From NCBI GenBank assembly GCA_019454605.1, contig JACFNZ010000005.1, positions 27,698 through 91,697 of the forward strand: a stretch of 64,000 nucleotides of DNA, given 5' to 3'. The stretch's first letter is position 1. Every line of letters begins with the position of its first letter. The stretch comes from Candidatus Altimarinota bacterium (GTDB lineage Bacteria; Patescibacteriota; Gracilibacteria; BD1-5; UBA6164). A model generated the notes under the pieces. The model ran no database searches. It was given only the letters and a program-made list of their open reading frames with translations, and had not been told where the DNA came from. The translations under genes and the position numbers were made by a program. Below are positions 54,324-64,000 of the stretch, piece after piece.

Positions 54324-55514
54324 ATGATATTAAAAAATATTAAATCAAACATTATCTGATTTTCAATTTCTTGAATATTTATAATCACTTTATTATCTAT
54401 TTGATTTAATTCAACTTTTTGAATTACTTGATTTTCATGATACTGAAGCGGTTGAGACTATGACAATCCATCTACAACAGTAGATACATCTACTATCCAA
54501 ACTCTAACTTGAGAAACTCTGACTTGAGCTACTAAAGTAGAAACAAAGACTCCAGTTTGATTTTCAAATAATTGAGTTTCTGTTATTGTACCAGTTTGAA
54601 CTGATATAACTTCTTGAAATACACCTACTTTTAATGCATTAATTATTTCAACAAGCACAATCCCAACTTTACCTATACCAATAGATTCAAATAAAGAAGA
54701 TGTTTGAAAAATAAAATTTTGAATTGACTGAGTTAAATTAAATTTTTCAAAACCAGTAAAATTACAAATACCTGTAACAACTACTAAAACTTCAGTTGAA
54801 ATAAAAGCAAAACATGCTTGAATTACTTGATATCAAACAAGTGCTTTAACTATTAATCCAAACTCTAATTGTTTTAATTGAATAGCAACACCATCTTCAA
54901 ATATTGCTACAGTTTCAGCTTGAATTGCAACTATTTATACTTGTTCAGCTTCTGAATTTATAGCTATAGTTGATAAAACTATAACTCCTACAGTAACTTA
55001 TTGATGAGGTTGAGGTGGATGATTTTCATTAAAAATGGATAATTGTATCTCTTGAGATTTTTCTCCAAGTTATTACGATTGATCTTGTGGAAATGCTCCA
55101 AGTGTAACTACACCAAATAAAGAAATAGAAGATATAGCTAAAAATATAATTGATGCTATTGAAGAATCAAAAATTCAAACACTACCAAATAATACAATAA
55201 AGGATAAAATAAGATTCAAATATATAGTTGAAGCAAGAACTCAACAAATAAAATATAAATGAATCGATATTTATTATATACCAAAATATGATTTATCAGT
55301 TTCAACAGCAAAACTTGCAAAATGAATAATAGATTCTAAAAATTTAGATACTTGAAATAAGAGAAATTATGTAAACATAATTAATAATTTTTTACAATCT
55401 AAATATAACTTAGATTTATCTGAAACTAAACAACAAATATTAAAAAATCAAGTTTCAAAACAAACTATTTTATTAAATAGAGTTATGGATAAAATATCAA
55501 ATAAAAAAATGTAG
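54324..55514 (+). CDS. glycine/threonine-rich surface protein
   Basis: 396 residues: N-terminal membrane helix or signal (about 10-30), a Gly/Ser turn (GFSGYGSGGDYDN), a Thr/Ser/Pro-rich beta region of about 200 residues, a run of seven glycines, a small cysteine-bearing patch (NCISGDFSPSYYDGSCGN), and a helical C-terminus. The seven-glycine run is written TGA-TGA-GGT-TGA-GGT-GGA-TGA, direct evidence that the codons are interchangeable. No family recognised; a cell-surface role is inferred from composition. Confidence 0.75.
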
Positions 55515-55534
55515 TTTTAAACTACATTTTTTTA
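55502..55534. terminator. terminator between convergent genes
   Basis: AAATGTAGTTT/AAACTACATTT with flanking A and T runs. Confidence 0.8.
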
Positions 55535-56269
55535 TTTGATATTTCTAAAAATATTATCAACTATAATTCAACAAGCAACTCAAGCATTTAAACTTTCTGC
55601 ATTTCATGGTTTTGAAATAGTTATTTTTTTTGTAACAATCTTTTCAATTTCTTTTGAAATTCAATTACTTTCATTTCATATAACTAAAAATCAGGACTTT
55701 TCAAATTTAGTTTTATGTAGATCTTCTCAAGATAAAAAACTTCAATAAATAGGGAATTGCTCATTTTTTAAATAATCTTCTAAGTTAGTATAATATATTG
55801 AAATTCTAGAAAAACTTCCCATAGTTCGAGATATAACTTTTGGATTATAAAACTCACAAGTATTATTTGAAGCTATTATTTTTTTTATAGAATAAAAATC
55901 AGCTATTCTAATTATTGTTCCAAGATTTCAAGGGTCTTTTATATTATCTAAAACTAAAATAATTTCATTGTTATTATTAAGTTTAATATTTTCTTTTTGA
56001 TAAATAACAGCAATTCAATCAGTATTAGTTTTATATGTAGAAAGATTTGTTATTTCATTTTCTTTTATTATTTCAAAATTATATCTTGAAATTAAAGCAA
56101 TATTTTCATTATAAAAATCTTGACTAATAATTAGTTTTTCTATTCTAAAGTCTGAATTTAATAATTCAATTAAACTTTTTTTTCATTCAACTAAAAATTT
56201 TTTCTCTTCATTTCTTGTAATTTTACTATGAAGAGATTTTATGTATTTAATTTGGTTTTTTGAAATCAT
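55532..56269 (-). CDS. SpoU/TrmH-family RNA 2'-O-methyltransferase
   Basis: 245 residues. SPOUT motifs 1-3: LVLDNIKDPGNLGTIIRIADFY, LVIGNESNGISKEI and ISKPGNAESLNAGVACGIIV form the knotted SAM site. N-terminal RNA-binding part (KYIKSLHSKITRNEEKKFLVEGKKSLIELL) resembles RlmB/TsnR-type 23S rRNA methylases. Two bases separate it from the next gene upstream. Target nucleotide unknown. Confidence 0.92.
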
Positions 56270-56271
56270 AA

Positions 56272-56721
56272 TTATTTATTTAAAATATTTTTTATTTGAT
56301 CTGAAAAGTTAGGTATATCAGTATCTTTTTTGCTAATATTTAGATTTAAAAATATTAAACTTTTATTTCAATTAGTTCTTTTTATTACTTTTACTTTATT
56401 TGAAATAATATATTCTTGAAATTCAAGTAGAAATTTTTTTAAATACTCAGGGAAAAAATCTTTTGATTCTCAAACTAAAAAATAATTTCTTTGATTTAAT
56501 GTTTGAGTATAATCTCTTTCTCTATAATCTAGATCAAATAGTTTTTCTATATCAAAAGTATCTCAAACTTCGTTTCAATTATAATAAAAAGATTCTTCTC
56601 AATAAGAATTGTATTTATCATCTAAATGATAAGTTGCTTTTAATTTACCATCTTTTATATATAAATAAGAAATTGTTTTTTTTGACTTAAAAATTTCTAA
56701 ATTATCTTTTAGTAAAATCAT
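56272..56721 (-). CDS. unknown protein of 149 residues
   Basis: Soluble-looking, rich in Lys, Asp, Tyr, with no motif that I recognise (YHLDDKYNSYGEESFYYNGNEVGDTF.., VKVIKRTNGNKSLIFLNLN). It lies between the ABC-F and SpoU genes on the same strand with short gaps, so likely cotranscribed with them, possibly in translation-related functions. Confidence 0.6.
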
Positions 56722-56739
56722 ACTTTTAATATTTAAATA

Positions 56740-58452
56740 TTATTTTTTCTTTCTTGCAAATTTATCTTTAATTCTTTTTAATTCTTTTTCTCAAACTTTT
56801 TCAAGCAATACCATATCCATTTCAGCTGATTCGTCAAATAAATTCATTTCTATATCAATTCAGTTTTCTAGTTTATACCTATAATCTTCATAATTTCAAT
56901 AACTTAAAATAAGTTCTTGATCTTTTATAATCCAAAGATTTTGAGCTACTTTATTTACAAAATACCTATCATGAGATATAAATAAAATAGTTCATTTATA
57001 GTTTGAAATAGCTTTTTCAAGAGATTCTCTACTATCATAATCTAAATGATTTGTAGGTTCATCAAATATTAAAAAATTTGATTCTTTTTGTCATAAAATA
57101 GCAAATAATACCTTTGAAATTTGTCATCAAGATAGATATTTTACAGGTTTATATAAAGCCTCTTTTTCTATTAAATAATACTTTAAATATCATATTAAAT
57201 TCTGTTCTGACATATTTATTCAATGATTTATGAAGTTATCATAAATTGATTTTTCCTTATCAAGTTCTTCATGTAATTGACTATAATAAATGATTTTTAA
57301 TCACTTTCATCTTGTAAAAATCCCATCAAGCACTTCAAGTTCTCACATAATTGTTTTTAAAAAAGTTGATTTTCAAGCTCAATTTTCTCAAACAAGTCAA
57401 ACTCTTTGTCCTTTATTTAAATAAAGTTCATTTATGTAAAATAAAGGTTCTTTTCTTCAAATAAATACTTCTTTAAAATATAAAATCCTCTCATTTTCAT
57501 CTCAAACATAATCAAAAAAGAATTTTGGAGTTTGCGGAATATATGGTTTTTCTAATTTTTCAAGCCTTTCCAATGCTTTTTCTCTTGATTGAGCAAAAGA
57601 AGCTCTTGATCAAGCTCTAAATCTATTTATTAAATTTTCTTCTTTTTTAATATATTCTTGTTGTCTTTCAAAATCTTTCAACTTTATATCTTCAATTTTT
57701 TCTCTCTCATTTACATATCTTGAATAATTATAATGATAGAAATTTATTTGTCTTGCAGGTTGTAATTCATAAGTTTTATCACAAGTTTTATCTAAAAATT
57801 CTCTATCATGAGAAATAATTAAATATCAATTTCACCATTTATTTTGTAAATATGATTCAAGCCATTCAACAGATTTCATATCTATAAAGTTTGTTGGTTC
57901 ATCAAGGCAAATAATATCAGGTTTTTCAACTAATATCTTACATAAAGCTACTTTTGTTCTTTCTCACCCTGAAATTTCAGATAATTTTTTTGAAAGTAAA
58001 TGAAGTATTTGCATTCAATTTGCAACTTGATGAATAATATTTTCATAACTATATCATCATATATTATTAAATTGTTCAAGTAGAGAAGTATATTTTTCAA
58101 TTAATTCCATATCATCTCAATTTAACATCATTTTTTCTTCTAAATACTTTAATTCAAATTCCATTTTTTTTATATCTAAAAATCAGTCTTTAATTTCTTC
58201 AAAAACTGTTTTTTCTTCATTATCAGTATATATTTGAGATAAATATCAAATAGTTATATTTCAAATATTTTCTAAACTTCAATCAAAATCTTTAATTTGC
58301 CCAGTTATTATTTTAAGTAAAGTAGTTTTTCATACTCAATTTCATCAAACTAAAGCAACTTTATCATCTTGATTAAAAATAAAATCAATATCTTTCAATA
58401 TGATATTTCAATCAACTTCATATTTATCTATTTTTACTCTTAAATGTTTCAT
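56740..58452 (-). CDS. ABC-F family ATPase
   Basis: 570 residues, two ABC domains without membrane helices. First domain: [43 protein letters not shown]. Linker (about 240-300) rich in charged residues ([39 protein letters not shown]). Second: [48 protein letters not shown] proteins act on ribosomes, clearing stalls or antibiotics (EttA, Uup, VmlR-like). The first signature is SGGER and the last is SGGQ. One base after the rpoD stop. Confidence 0.92.
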
Positions 58453-58453
58453 T

Positions 58454-59797
58454 TTAATTAAAAAATTTTATTCTATCAGCATTTGGATGCTCTTTTAATT
58501 TTTCTAAAGTTTTTGCTTCAATTTGTCTAATTCTTTCTCTTGTGACTCCAAATTCTTTTCAAACTTCTTCTAGTGTATAAACATCTCATCCTCAAAGTCA
58601 AAAACGCATTATAATTATTTTTTTCTCTCTAGGAGTTAAAAAATCAAGCATTTCATATAAATTTTCTTTAAGTAAATTTACATTTGTTTCTTTATCTGGA
58701 GTTAAATTTTTATCATCTTCAATAAAATCTCATAATGTAGTATCTTCTTCACTTCAAACAGGAGCATCTAAAGAAAGTATATCTTGAGATATCCTCATAA
58801 TTTGTCTTACTTTTTTTATATCCATATCCATTTCCGTAGCAAGCTCTTCCATAAGTGGCTCACGAGTAAGTTCTTGAGTTAACCTCCTAAATGTATGATT
58901 AAATTTATTTATAGTTTCTATCATATGCACAGGAACTCTTATAGTTCTTGCTTGATCTGCAATAGCTCTTGTAACTCATTGCCTAATCCACCAAGTTGCA
59001 TATGTTGAAAATTTAAATCATCTATCTGGATCAAACTTATCAACAGCTCTAAAAAGTCAAACATTTCATTCTTGAATTAAATCAAGTAATCAAAGTCATC
59101 TTCACATATATTTTTTAGCAATAGATACAACAAGCCTTAAGTTTGCTGCAGCTAGTTTTTTTCTTGCTTCTTGTTCTCATTTTCTAATTTTTCTTCAAAG
59201 ATCTATTTCTTCTTCAGCAGTTAATAAATTTACTCTTCAAATTTCATTTAAATACATTCTTATACTATCATCACTTATTTCAGACAAAGAAACAGTTGTT
59301 TTTTCAACATCTTCTTTACTATCTTTCTTTTCACTATTAAATAAAGCATCTTTATCAAGATTATCTATTATTTCAATTTTTAATTGTAAAAATCTTCAAA
59401 AGATATCATCAAGCAAATCAATATCATCTTCAACATGGGGTAAAACAGACATAATTTCATCTTGAGTAATTTTTCAATCTTTTTTTCATTTTTTTAAAAG
59501 TTCTTGAATTTCTTCAGGCATTCAATCTAGTATTTCTTTAGGAACTTCTATATCTATAAATTTTTGTAATCATTTCCCAACCCTTCTTTTATCCTCAGTT
59601 CTATCAAGAGGCATTTTTTTAAGTCACTTTTCTAACGATAAATCAAATAATTCATCCTCATTAAAATTTTCTTCTTCTATTAAATCATTTTCAGTTGGTT
59701 CTATTTTTTCTTTTGTTTCTTCTTCTTCTAAAATAAATTCATCTAAATTAATTTCTTCAATCATTGTTTTATGTTCACTTTTTGAGGTTTTTGACAT
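58454..59797 (-). CDS. rpoD: primary sigma factor RpoD
   Basis: 447 residues. An acidic N-terminal extension and a region 1.1-like helix-rich segment come first, then region 1.2 ([29 protein letters not shown]), region 2 ([64 protein letters not shown]), region 3 and region 4 ([51 protein letters not shown]). Recognises -35/-10 promoters, matching the TTGACx/TATAAT elements seen in the window. ATG 59797 is the first of the frame. Confidence 0.97.
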
Positions 59798-59866
59798 TTT
59801 ATAACATAAATTAAATAAATAAAAATATTATTTTTTAATAATAATAAGCTAAAAAAACTAAAAACA

Positions 59867-59886
59867 CCTTCTAAAATAGTAGAAGG
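59867..59886. repeat. short hairpin upstream of rpoD
   Basis: CCTTCTA, 6-base loop, TAGAAGG. No T-run fits a terminator; it could be in the rpoD leader on the minus strand. Confidence 0.4.
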
Positions 59887-59930
59887 GCGAAAAAGTTTAT
59901 TTAAAAATTAGTTTAATTTTCATTTTGTTT

Positions 59931-59963
59931 TACTAAACTTATAGTAATTTTACTAGTTTAGTA
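59931..59963. repeat. nested palindrome between rpoD and the foreign-looking gene
   Basis: Outer arms TACTAAAC/GTTTAGTA, inner arms TAGTAA/TTACTA, with three unpaired bases on one side. It lies between divergent genes and may be an operator. Confidence 0.5.
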
Positions 59964-60002
59964 TATATATTTATAAAAAAAATCAAATTAAATATTTTTG
60001 AT

Positions 60003-60058
60003 TTGACAAATAATTATTTATTTCTATATTAAAGTAGTTTTAACTGCTTTAAGAGGAG
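60003..60058 (+). promoter_or_regulatory. promoter, leader hairpin and Shine-Dalgarno of the 60067 gene
   Basis: TTGACA (60003-60008), 16-base spacer, TATATT (60025-60030), leader hairpin AAAGTAGTT/AACTGCTTT (60031-60050), then AGGAG (60054-60058) 8 bases before ATG. This is the only textbook Shine-Dalgarno I see in the window. Confidence 0.75.
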
Positions 60059-60066
60059 ATATAACT

Positions 60067-60351
60067 ATGTGTAATCTTGATATGCATAATGCTATTCATA
60101 TGACTACAGGAGTTGTGTATGTTGCTAGTTTTAACATAAAAAAAATAAAAATTCAGCAAATAAGAAAAATAATTGGTGAATTTGAAAAAAAAAGAAGTTT
60201 TCGAAAGGTTAGTCTTGATTTTTTAAAAAATGATGGGCTCCCATTTTATGATGGGGATAAAAAAAGACTTCTTACTGGTGCAACTTCAAGTGCTAAAATA
60301 CTAGAGGAATTGCTTTCACAAAAAGCAAAAATAGTAGCTTATGCTATTTGA
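60067..60351 (+). CDS. foreign-looking small protein, apparently ending at TGA
   Basis: 94 residues from ATG 60067 to TGA 60349. All its glycines are GGN (GGA, GGT, GGG) and it has no internal TGA, whereas neighbouring genes write most glycines as TGA. It also uses CGA for Arg and has a strong Shine-Dalgarno. A terminator hairpin starts 12 bases after the TGA. If TGA is glycine, translation would run on through the terminator to TAA 60418 and add 23 residues. The product (FDMHNAIHM-type start; KKRSFRKVSLDFLKNDGLPFYDGDKKRLLTGATSSAKILEELL) is not recognised. Best explanation is recent gain from a standard-code donor. Confidence 0.7.
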   Translation: MCNLDMHNAIHMTTGVVYVASFNIKKIKIQQIRKIIGEFEKKRSFRKVSLDFLKNDGLPFYDGDKKRLLTGATSSAKILEELLSQKAKIVAYAI

Positions 60352-60363
60352 ATATCCAAACTT

Positions 60364-60392
60364 AAAAAACCTTATAATTATAAGGTTTTTTT
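60364..60392 (+). terminator. terminator of the 60067 gene
   Basis: AAAAAACCTTATAATTATAAGGTTTTTTT is a perfect stem with T7. Confidence 0.85.
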
Positions 60393-60451
60393 ATTAGACA
60401 AAAAAATATTATTTATATAATAGGTTTAATTTTAATATTTTATTTGTAAAA

Positions 60452-61054
60452 ATGCAATTTATTCAAGAAATATTTAATCAAATAGTTATGTATTTTAAAG
60501 ATTTAAATTATATGACTATATTTATTTTGATGACAATGGAATCAAGTATTTTCCCAGTTCCGTCAGAAGCTGTTATGATTCCATCTTGATATTTAGCAAA
60601 AACTTGAAGTTTAAATTTATATCTAGTTATACTTACTTGATGAATTTGAAGTTTATTTTGAGCAATAATTAATTACTTTATACTTTGAAGGTGGATAGGG
60701 AAGAAATTTTTATTTAAATATTGAAAATATATTTTAATTACTGAAAAAAAATATTTAAAGGCAGAAAAATTATTTGAAAAAAATGATAAATTATATACTT
60801 TTTTATGAAGATTTATACCTGTAATTAGACATTTTATATCAATTCCAGCCTGAATTTTTAAAATGAATTTTTTATATTTTACTGTATTAACTACTTTATG
60901 AGCAACTATTTGGTGCTCTATCCTTGCTTATGTTTGATATTACTTTTGAGAATCAATGGTTGAAATATTTCACAAATACACAAAAGAAGTAAGTGTTTGA
61001 GTTATAATTATTTTTATAATATGCTTTATTTATTTTGTTACTAAAAAAGATTAA
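60452..61054 (+). CDS. DedA-family membrane protein
   Basis: 200 residues. DedA signatures: MTMESSIFPVPSEAVMIPSGYLAKTGSL near the start, and FLGRFIPVIRHFISIPAGIFKMNFLYFTVLTTLGATIGCSILAYVGYYFG in the second half, with the essential Arg and Gly. DedA proteins flip undecaprenyl phosphate or other lipids in some bacteria and keep membrane potential. This would fit the polyprenyl-linked sugar genes earlier in the window. Confidence 0.92.
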
Positions 61055-61075
61055 TTGTAAAATTAATCTTTTTTA
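61043..61075 (+). terminator. terminator overlapping the dedA stop
   Basis: AAAAAAGATTAAT/ATTAATCTTTTTT. Confidence 0.75.
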
Positions 61076-61119
61076 GTATAATAAAATCAAAGCAGATAAA
61101 TATTAATCAATTAAAAAAA

Positions 61120-62442
61120 ATGAAAATCAATTTATTATACAAAAATATTGCTATTTTAGGGTTTAAAAAAGAATGAAACTCAACTTTAAGATTTTTACAA
61201 AAAAATTGAATAAAAGACTGAAATATAACAATACTTGACCAAAATAAAGACTTAAAAGTAGAAAATTTTAACTGAAAAATAATTACTTGAAATAATTATT
61301 TAAAAAACTTAGATCAGTATGATTATATTTTTAAATCACCTTGAATTAGTATTTATACTAATAATTTAGAATATCTAAAAAATAAAATCTTAACTCAAGC
61401 TAAAATTTTTTTTGAATATTATGATAAAAAAATTATTTGAATTACTCAAACAAAATGAAAATCAACTACAGCAACTTTAGTATATAATTTACTAAAAAAT
61501 TCTTGATACAATGTAAAACTTGTTTGAAATATTTGAAATCCAGTGCTTGATGAAATAGACTTAGAAAAAGATGAATATGATTTTGTTGTTTATGAACTTT
61601 CAAGTTATATGCTTGATGATTTAGATAATTATAAAAGTTATATATCAATTTTTTGAAATATTTTTCCAGATCATATAGATTGGCATAAAAATTTTGAGAA
61701 TTATTTTAATGCTAAAAAAAATATACTAAAAAATAGTGAAAATATTTTAGTTTGACTTGATTTATATCCAAAAATAAAAAAGGACCTCTTAAATCGCAAT
61801 TTTTTAACTTTTGGTGAAAGTTGAGCTTATTATAGCCATATTTGAAAAGATTATTATATAAATAATGAAAAGATACTTTCTTTAAATCCAAAAATTCCTT
61901 GAAATCATAATTTAATAAACATTGCTTGAATTTTATGAGTTTGTGATATAGTTTGAATTGATAAATTAATATTTATTAGAACTATTAATGAGTTTGAATG
62001 ACTTAATCATAGACTTAAAAATCTTTGAGAATTTAATCAAATTACTTTTATAGATGATGCTATTTCAACAACTCCAGAAAGCACAATTGAAGCTATAAAA
62101 ACATATGATCAAAATATTAGTACAATATTTTTATGATGAACAAATAGATGATATAACTTTGAGATTTTAGCTTTAGAAATAGAAAAACAAGGTATTGATA
62201 ATATAGTTTTATTTCCAGATTCTTGAAAAGAAATACTAAAATATTTAAAAAAAGGGAATTATAATATACTAGAAACATCGTCTATGAGTGATTGAGTGAA
62301 ATTTGCTTTAAAACACACTAAAAAAGGTAAAATTTGTCTATTATCTACAGCAAGTCCAAGTTATAGTTTGTGGGAAAATTTTGAAGAAAAATGAGATTTA
62401 TTTTATAAAGAAATTTTATCTCAATATAAGGATTTTAAATAA
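61120..62442 (+). CDS. murD: UDP-N-acetylmuramoylalanine--D-glutamate ligase
   Basis: 440 residues. N-terminal Rossmann-like domain ([22 protein letters not shown]), ATP site [69 protein letters not shown] and [15 protein letters not shown], all MurD. It adds D-Glu to UDP-MurNAc-L-Ala in the cytoplasm. The P-loop Gly residues are TGA. Confidence 0.94.
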
Positions 62443-62482
62443 TAAAAAAATAGAACAATAAATAATTATTATTTAAAATACT

Positions 62483-62504
62483 GATTAGTAAACGATTAGT
62501 AAAC
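62483..62504. repeat. 11-bp direct tandem repeat
   Basis: GATTAGTAAAC occurs twice head to tail, about 40 bases after the murD stop. It could be a binding site for a dimeric protein or chance. Confidence 0.4.
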
Positions 62505-62530
62505 ATTTAATATATTAAAATATTTCAATT

Positions 62531-62568
62531 AAAACACATTACATAACATATATTATGTAATGTGTTTT
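62531..62568. terminator. 16-bp inverted repeat between murD and xthA
   Basis: AAAACACATTACATAA and TTATGTAATGTGTTTT pair perfectly around 6 bases. The T4 at the end is weak, but it is the only terminator candidate for murD. Confidence 0.6.
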
Positions 62569-62674
62569 GTAAATATAAATCACTTCTCTTTTGTTATTTT
62601 AAATAATATTTTTTTGATTTTATGTTAATATTTATATAATAAATAAAACTTTATATTTTTAAATTATTAAAAAA

Positions 62675-63505
62675 ATGAGATTTGTATCTTGGAATGTAAA
62701 TTGAATAAGAGCTTGAATTAAAAAATGAACTTTTTTTGAGTATTTAAATAAAGAAAATCCAGATATTATTTGATTACAAGAAGTTAAAGCAAAATTTAAC
62801 CAACTTGAAAGTGAAAATATAGAAGAAATTAAAAAATTATGATATGAAATATATTGGAATGAAGCTCAAAGACCTTGATATAGCTGAACTGCAGTTTTAA
62901 CAAAAATAAACCCATTAAATGTATTTAATGGAATTGATGTAGAAAAACTTGATTTAAATCATTTAAAAATAGATGAAGTTATTGAAAATAATCACGAATG
63001 AAGAGTTTTAACTTTAGAATTTGAAAAATATTTTTTTATAACTGTTTACACACCAAACTCAAAACCCGATTTATCAAGACAATCATATAGAGTTGTTTGG
63101 GATGAAGTTTTTTTAAAATATTTAAAATATCTTGAAGAAAAAAAGTGAGTAATTGTTTGTTGAGATTTAAATGTTGCACACAAAGAAATAGATCTTGCAA
63201 ATCCAAAAGCAAATATGACAACTTTGAAAAAACCATGAAATGCATGATTTACTGATTCAGAAAGATCTTCAATGAATGATTATTTAAATGCTTGATTTAT
63301 AGATACTTTTAGGTATTTTTATCCAGATAAAGAAAATATATACAGTTGGTGGAGCAATTTTGGATGAGCTAGATCAAGAAATGTTTGATGGAGAATTGAT
63401 TATTTTTTGATAAGTGAGATTTTAAAAAATGATTTAAAAGATGCTTTTATTCAAGACAAAGTTTTATGAAGTGATCACTCTCCTGTTGGTATTGAGATAT
63501 TTTAA
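62675..63505 (+). CDS. xthA: exodeoxyribonuclease III
   Basis: 276 residues, endonuclease/exonuclease/phosphatase fold: FVSWNVNGIRAGIKKG (N at the metal site), IIGLQEVKA (catalytic Glu), [80 protein letters not shown], and the final GSDHSPVGIEI. AP-endonuclease in base excision repair. Full length. Confidence 0.95.
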
Positions 63506-63528
63506 CAAATAAAATTTAAATTAAAACA

Positions 63529-64000
63529 ATGAAAGATTTTTGGAAAAAATTAAGTGAAAAATGACCAATAGCATTTTTATCACCTATGGATTGATATACA
63601 GATAGTGCTTATAGGCAAACAAATAAACTAATAAACAAAGATGTGATGGTTGTTTCTGAGTTTTATAGTGCGGATTGACTTGTTCATTCTAAATTTTTAA
63701 AAGATTCAGTTTTGCCACATAAAGATATTGAAAAACCTTTAATAATTCAAATTTTTTGAAAAGATCCAGAAATGTTTGCTCGTGCTTGAAAAATTATTGA
63801 ACAATACAATATTGCTTGAATAGATATAAATATGTGATGTCCTGCTAAAAAAGTAGTAAAATCAGGTCATTGAAGTGGTTTACTTATAAATCAAGATACT
63901 GCTTTTAGAATTGTTGAAACAATAAATAAAGCTACAAAATTGCCAATAAGTGTAAAAACAAGACTTTCTTTTGACTGAAGTGGAAATTTAATTGAATTTG
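63529..64000 (+). CDS. tRNA-dihydrouridine synthase, partial
   Basis: 157 residues to the right edge. TIM-barrel start AFLSPMDGYTDSAYRQ, FYSADGLVHSK, IIQIFGKDPEMFARAGKII, IDINMGCPAKKVVKSGHGSGLLINQDTAFRIVE (the NMGCP and SGxG FMN motif), PISVKTRLSFD. Reduces uridines in the tRNA D-arm with FMN. The end is outside the window. Confidence 0.93.

Noticed and set aside
54458..54658. Minus-strand 66-codon ORF in the glycine-rich surface gene
   Set aside because: A mirror of the Thr/Ser repeats; Val-rich product with no start context.
62531..62568. Mobile-element end or att site
   Set aside because: No transposase or integrase is in the window, and the inverted repeat sits where a murD terminator is expected.

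Overview
The window is about 20% GC and dense with genes that only read through if TGA is a sense codon. Reading TGA as glycine (translation table 25) turns dozens of broken fragments into full-length families: TopA, LepA, UvrC, MurD, MraY, FtsW, GlyRS and RpoD. TGA falls where these families need glycine (P-loops, the MraY and FtsW loops, the YGMN motif of CorA). A tRNA with anticodon UCA and a glycine-type U73 lies at 30875-30953. This combination is known from Absconditabacteria (SR1) and Gracilibacteria in the Candidate Phyla Radiation, and the window should be read as part of such a genome. I cannot choose between the two phyla. Almost no gene has a Shine-Dalgarno; starts follow A/T-rich runs.

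Layout. 1-2.4 kb: DHH phosphoesterase end, tRNA-Arg, a large unknown protein. 2.4-3.2 kb: an unidentified structured, apparently noncoding block. 3.2-12 kb: FtsX, an M23-SLH cell-surface peptidase, a phosphodiester-glycosidase-like protein, an ECF sigma factor with a probable anti-sigma partner, CorA, YmdB-like phosphodiesterase and membrane proteins. 12-16.5 kb: L32, NusB, UvrC, a PH-domain protein, a cyclic-nucleotide-binding protein, a Kazal inhibitor. 16.7-17.8 kb: a short Cas12a-type CRISPR array with no complete cas gene and a small ORF resembling the Cas12a N-terminus. 17.8-19.4 kb: a second M23-SLH gene split by a frameshift at A10, then an anomalous tRNA-like gene. 19.5-26 kb: an N-terminally short DNA polymerase I, TilS, an RNHCP protein, MraY, LepA. 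26-31 kb: a MacAB-like export operon, LexA and tRNA-Gly(UCA). 31-34 kb: STAS protein, TsaE and a PilN/PilO/PilC-like operon. 34-42 kb: TopA-Rnc-YggT-FtsW, a secreted protein, and a two-component system. 42-43.6 kb: glycyl-tRNA synthetase preceded by a compact T-box leader. 43.6-55.5 kb: surface and envelope sugar genes (pilin-like fibrinogen-domain protein, glycosyltransferases, TagF- and TagD-like teichoic-acid enzymes, two GT39-like membrane proteins, a glycine-rich surface protein). 55.5-59.8 kb: SpoU methyltransferase, unknown protein, ABC-F ATPase, RpoD. 60-64 kb: a foreign-looking small gene, DedA, MurD, XthA and the start of a Dus gene.

The most notable items are the T-box controlling GlyRS in a lineage that reassigns a glycine codon, the small SD-bearing gene at 60067 that uses only GGN glycine and appears to end at TGA, the orphan type V-A array with a possible cas12a relic, the 142-nt tRNA-like gene with no recognisable anticodon arm, and the A10 frameshift between the peptidase and SLH parts of the 17.8 kb gene. 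All family calls come from reading motifs by eye; no database search was run.
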